Below, piece after piece: positions 5,393-7,817 of a DNA stretch of 7,817 nt; position 1 is the stretch's first letter, and each line of letters opens with the position of its first letter. The notes beneath the pieces are model-generated. The model worked only from the letters and a program-made list of their open reading frames with translations, had not been told where the DNA came from and did not search any database. Origin of the DNA: an uncultured Lewinella sp. GTDB lineage: Bacteria; Bacteroidota; Bacteroidia; Chitinophagales; Saprospiraceae. Position numbers and translations under genes: made by a program. The stretch covers positions 1 through 7,817 of the forward strand of contig CALIGP010000043.1 of NCBI GenBank assembly GCA_938021455.1, read 5' to 3'.

Positions 5393-6151
5393 CTAAACCT
5401 CGGTTTTTGCTCTTTGCCAGAGGACCTCCATTTCGGAGAGCGGCATCTCGCTTAAGCCGCCATTACCAGCGGCCTGTTCTACAAACTCAAAACGCTTGCG
5501 AAACTTCATATTCGTCCGTTCCAGAGCTGTTTCCGGGTCAATACCCTTCCAGCGGGCGTAGTTGATGAGACTAAAGAGTAAATCACCGAATTCTTCTTCT
5601 TGATGACGTTCCGTTTCTGCTTCGTGAAACTCCTCCATTTCTTCCCTAACCTTATCCCAGACCTGCTCCACATTATCCCAGTCAAAACCAAACTGAGCCG
5701 TCTTCTCCTGCATCCGCATGGCCTTCACCATAGCGGGGAGCGCCGTGGGCACCCCTGACAGGACCGTTTTCTTTCCTTTACCCGCGGCTAACTTGATCTT
5801 CTCCCAGTTTTGCTTAACGGCCTCTTCGTCCTCCGCCACAACGTCTCCGTAAATGTGTGGGTGCCGCTCGATCAGCTTATCACATACCGTATTGAGCGCA
5901 TCGGCGATGTCCCATGCACCTTGCTCACTGGCGATTTTGGCGTAGAAGACCATATGTAACAGTAGGTCGCCAATCTCTTCTTTGATGCCGTCCAGATCCT
6001 CCTTCAGCAATTCATCGGCCAGCTCATAGGTTTCTTCAATGGTGAGCTTCCGGAGAGAAAGGAACGTTTGCTTCCTGTCCCAGGGGCATTGCTCCCGGAG
6101 TTCATCCATAATGGTCAGTAAGCGTTGGAAAGCGGTAAGTTGAGCTGTCAT
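5393..6151 (-). CDS. mazG: Nucleoside triphosphate pyrophosphohydrolase MazG
   Basis: MazG cleaves NTPs and dNTPs to monophosphates and pyrophosphate, removing damaged or surplus nucleotides in the cytoplasm. The 252-residue protein has both MazG domains, the long form found in E. coli. Domain 1 shows CPWDRKQTFLSL (22-33), the metal-binding EETYE (39-43) and EEIGDLLL (58-65, with E59 and D62), then RHPHIYGD (96-103). A linker includes KGKKTVLSGVPTALPAM (125-141). Domain 2 starts near AQFGFDW (152-158) and has EEMEEFHEAE (170-179) and EEEFGDLLFSLIN (185-197, with E187 and D190). The residues needed for catalysis are present in both domains. The start is fixed by the domain and by a -7 element ending 4 bases upstream. 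It is divergent from the GH3 gene across 52 bp. Confidence 0.94.
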   Translation of the reverse strand: MTAQLTAFQRLLTIMDELREQCPWDRKQTFLSLRKLTIEETYELADELLKEDLDGIKEEIGDLLLHMVFYAKIASEQGAWDIADALNTVCDKLIERHPHIYGDVVAEDEEAVKQNWEKIKLAAGKGKKTVLSGVPTALPAMVKAMRMQEKTAQFGFDWDNVEQVWDKVREEMEEFHEAETERHQEEEFGDLLFSLINYARWKGIDPETALERTNMKFRKRFEFVEQAAGNGGLSEMPLSEMEVLWQRAKTEV

Positions 6152-6155
6152 GGTG

Positions 6156-6163
6156 CAAAGGTA
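6156..6163 (-). promoter_or_regulatory. mazG -7 element, predicted leaderless start
   Basis: TACCTTTG on the minus strand is a perfect TAnnTTTG match, followed by CACC and the mazG ATG. Bacteroidota start sites lie a few bases past this box, so transcription should begin at or next to the start codon. No convincing TTG lies 19-21 bases further upstream. Confidence 0.45.
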
Positions 6164-6203
6164 ATGTGTCTTATATTTAGGCGTCTCTATCTACAGCCCA
6201 CAA

Positions 6204-7724
6204 ATGTTCAAAGTCGTTAATGCATTATTTCGTACTTACCTCGGTCGATACCGTAGGGAGCTCGCTATGCACTACGAAGACCCTTTGGCTTTGCAGCAAG
6301 AGGTACTGGACCACATCCTGCGAACGAACCGGAATACTTCTTTTGGCAGGGAGCATGATTTCCATGCAATCATTAAGGACACCAGGCGCTTCTCGGCAGA
6401 AATCCCCGTAAGGACCTACGAAGAACATCTGCCATATCTGAAGCGAGTATTGGCAGGAGAGAGCCGGGTACTGGTGCACGACGATCCGGACTGGGTGTCC
6501 ACTACCAGCGGAACGACCGGCGCTACGAAGTATTTACCAGTAGCACATACTTCCATCCGGGACATTCACCTGAAGGGGAGTTGGATGAGTCTGGCCTGCC
6601 TTTACGAAAAAGACGAAGAATTACATGTTTTCGGTTCCAGGAATTTGCTGATCGGGGGCGCACTCAAGGGCTTACACCCCAGCCTAAATCTTCCCCAGGG
6701 AGACATCAGCGCGCTCATCATCAACTCCATTCCCCGAATCATGCGACCGTTCTACATCCCGGATGTAGAGCTGGCCACAGCGATTAATTATGAGGAGAAG
6801 ATTGAGAAGATCGCTCATCTGGCGGCTGAAGAACAGGGCATCACGGTGCTGGGCGGTGTACCGACCTGGAACTTGCCGCTCTATCGGAGAATACTCGAAA
6901 TTCATGGCGGAGAGAATATGCTGGATGTCTGGCCGGAGGCCAGAGTGTTTAAACATGGCGGAGTCAACTTCGCTCCCTATCGTGCAGAATTTGAAAAACT
7001 CTTTCCTGCTAAGAATTTCATCTTTCAGGAGATTTACAACGCAACGGAAGGCTTCTTCGGCGTTCAGGATCGGGACGACCTGAGAACGATGCTCTTGCTG
7101 CTCAATGCGGGCGTCTATTACGAATTTGTAAAATGGGAAGATTACCAACGTGGCAGCCGATATACAGTACCGATTGATGGGGTCAAGACCGGAGAGGTAT
7201 ACGTGATGATCATTACCACTCTGGCCGGTTTATATCGTTATCCGATGGGTGACCTGATTGAATTCACGGAGACGAACCCATACCGGCTAAAAATCCTTGG
7301 CCGTACGCAGGAGTTTATCAATGCTTTTGGGGAAGACCTCCTGCGTTCAGAGGCCGAGGGAGCCTTAATGGAAGCCTGTTCAATGACGGGGGCAAGTGTG
7401 CGGGATTTTACCATCGGCCCGGTCTATATCGGGGTAGACAAACCCGGGCGCCACCACTGGGTGGTGGAGTTTGAGCAGACTCCCGCTGATCTGGAGCAGT
7501 TCAACCAACACCTTGATCAAGCACTCATCGAGGCCAACTACAACTATGCCGCCAAACGGAGTAACAACTTCGCCATCAGTCGCCACGAGTTAACCGTTGC
7601 GCCTCCCGGTTTTTTCCGGGACTGGCTAAAGAGCAGAGGGAAACAAGGCGGACAACACAAAGTGCCTCGCCTGTCCAATGACCGAAAGATATTGGAAGGT
7701 GTGTGCCAGCGGCTTCAATCATAA
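6204..7724 (+). CDS. GH3-family acyl-adenylating protein (amidosynthetase-like)
   Basis: A 506-residue protein of the GH3 auxin-responsive promoter family. Plant members activate jasmonate, auxin or benzoates as acyl-adenylates and join them to amino acids; bacterial substrates are mostly unknown. The three ATP-binding motifs are visible: TSGTTGATK (101-109), YNATEGFFG (278-286) and LYRYPMGDLIEF (343-354). A further stretch, KILGRTQEFINAFGEDL (363-379), marks the hinge to the C-terminal domain, which ends with GGQHKVPRLSNDRK (482-495), where K486 is a candidate catalytic lysine. Length fits a bacterial GH3 protein. No signal peptide or membrane segment is seen, so it is probably cytoplasmic. 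The start directly precedes an N-terminal helix; a poor -7 element, TATATTTA at 6172-6179, lies upstream. Neighbours give no hint of the substrate, and no carrier protein or partner enzyme is nearby. Confidence 0.9.
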   Translation: MFKVVNALFRTYLGRYRRELAMHYEDPLALQQEVLDHILRTNRNTSFGREHDFHAIIKDTRRFSAEIPVRTYEEHLPYLKRVLAGESRVLVHDDPDWVSTTSGTTGATKYLPVAHTSIRDIHLKGSWMSLACLYEKDEELHVFGSRNLLIGGALKGLHPSLNLPQGDISALIINSIPRIMRPFYIPDVELATAINYEEKIEKIAHLAAEEQGITVLGGVPTWNLPLYRRILEIHGGENMLDVWPEARVFKHGGVNFAPYRAEFEKLFPAKNFIFQEIYNATEGFFGVQDRDDLRTMLLLLNAGVYYEFVKWEDYQRGSRYTVPIDGVKTGEVYVMIITTLAGLYRYPMGDLIEFTETNPYRLKILGRTQEFINAFGEDLLRSEAEGALMEACSMTGASVRDFTIGPVYIGVDKPGRHHWVVEFEQTPADLEQFNQHLDQALIEANYNYAAKRSNNFAISRHELTVAPPGFFRDWLKSRGKQGGQHKVPRLSNDRKILEGVCQRLQS

Positions 7725-7780
7725 ACGTAACCCTCCCATCCACGATCTACCGTAAAATGACAGAATTCTAGTATTGCCCC

Positions 7781-7810
7781 ATCCGCGTTCATCCGCGCAA
7801 TCCGCGATCC
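7781..7810. repeat. Short tandem repeat of ATCCGCG
   Basis: Three units follow one another: ATCCGCGTTC, ATCCGCGCA and ATCCGCGATCC, with a period of 9-10 bases. They lie 56 bases past the GH3 stop and run towards the window end. I have the impression that such ATCCGCG strings are dispersed in intergenic regions of several Bacteroidota, but cannot verify this here. The rest of 7725-7817 shows no gene. Confidence 0.6.
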
Positions 7811-7817
7811 TGATTTA

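Overview
The window looks like chromosome of a member of the Bacteroidota, probably a Saprospiria/Lewinella-like bacterium of about 50% GC. The pointers are a DnaA whose AAA+ domain has Bacteroidota-type variants, -7 elements of the TAnnTTTG class, start codons without Shine-Dalgarno sequences, a split 5'-nucleotidase pair, a DUF423 protein, a bifunctional-nuclease/UVR fusion and a bacterial GH3 protein. The phylum is well supported; the family is a guess from general impression.

Layout. At the left edge is the N-terminal 325 codons of dnaA on the minus strand, cut by the window end. A 335-bp gap (978-1312) follows with no convincing gene; it holds a candidate dnaA promoter and several hairpins. 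Next comes a minus-strand run, read from right to left: a DUF423 membrane protein (3117-3524), a lipoprotein consisting of a 5'-nucleotidase C-terminal (substrate-binding) domain (2286-3059), and a Tat-type exported metallophosphatase with the catalytic half of a 5'-nucleotidase (1313-2221). The last two look like one enzyme split into two proteins. Divergent from these is fabD (3617-4495, plus), the malonyl-CoA:ACP transacylase of fatty acid synthesis. Convergent with fabD is a BFN (DUF151) protein with a C-terminal UVR motif (4689-5285, minus), and upstream of it mazG (5393-6151, minus), a two-domain nucleoside triphosphate pyrophosphohydrolase. Divergent from mazG is a GH3-family acyl-adenylating protein (6204-7724, plus). 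The last 93 bp carry a short tandem of the ATCCGCG type.

The genes are mostly housekeeping: replication initiation, nucleotide salvage at the cell surface, lipid synthesis and nucleotide-pool cleaning. No mobile-element genes, CRISPR arrays, RNA genes or defence systems were seen.

The most unusual object is not a gene. The space between the convergent fabD and BFN stop codons is filled by an approximately 190-bp structured element. Its two arms are tandem 8-bp units (TTGGTCTT on the left, AAGACCAA on the right) in inverted orientation, with a 15-bp perfect core, and they enclose at least two hairpins. It looks like a dispersed REP/MITE-like repeat or a dedicated 3'-end element. Secondary points are candidate promoters placed so that mazG and the DUF423 gene would make leaderless mRNAs, a 20-bp near-palindrome in the BFN leader, and a hairpin at the predicted 5' end of the dnaA transcript.
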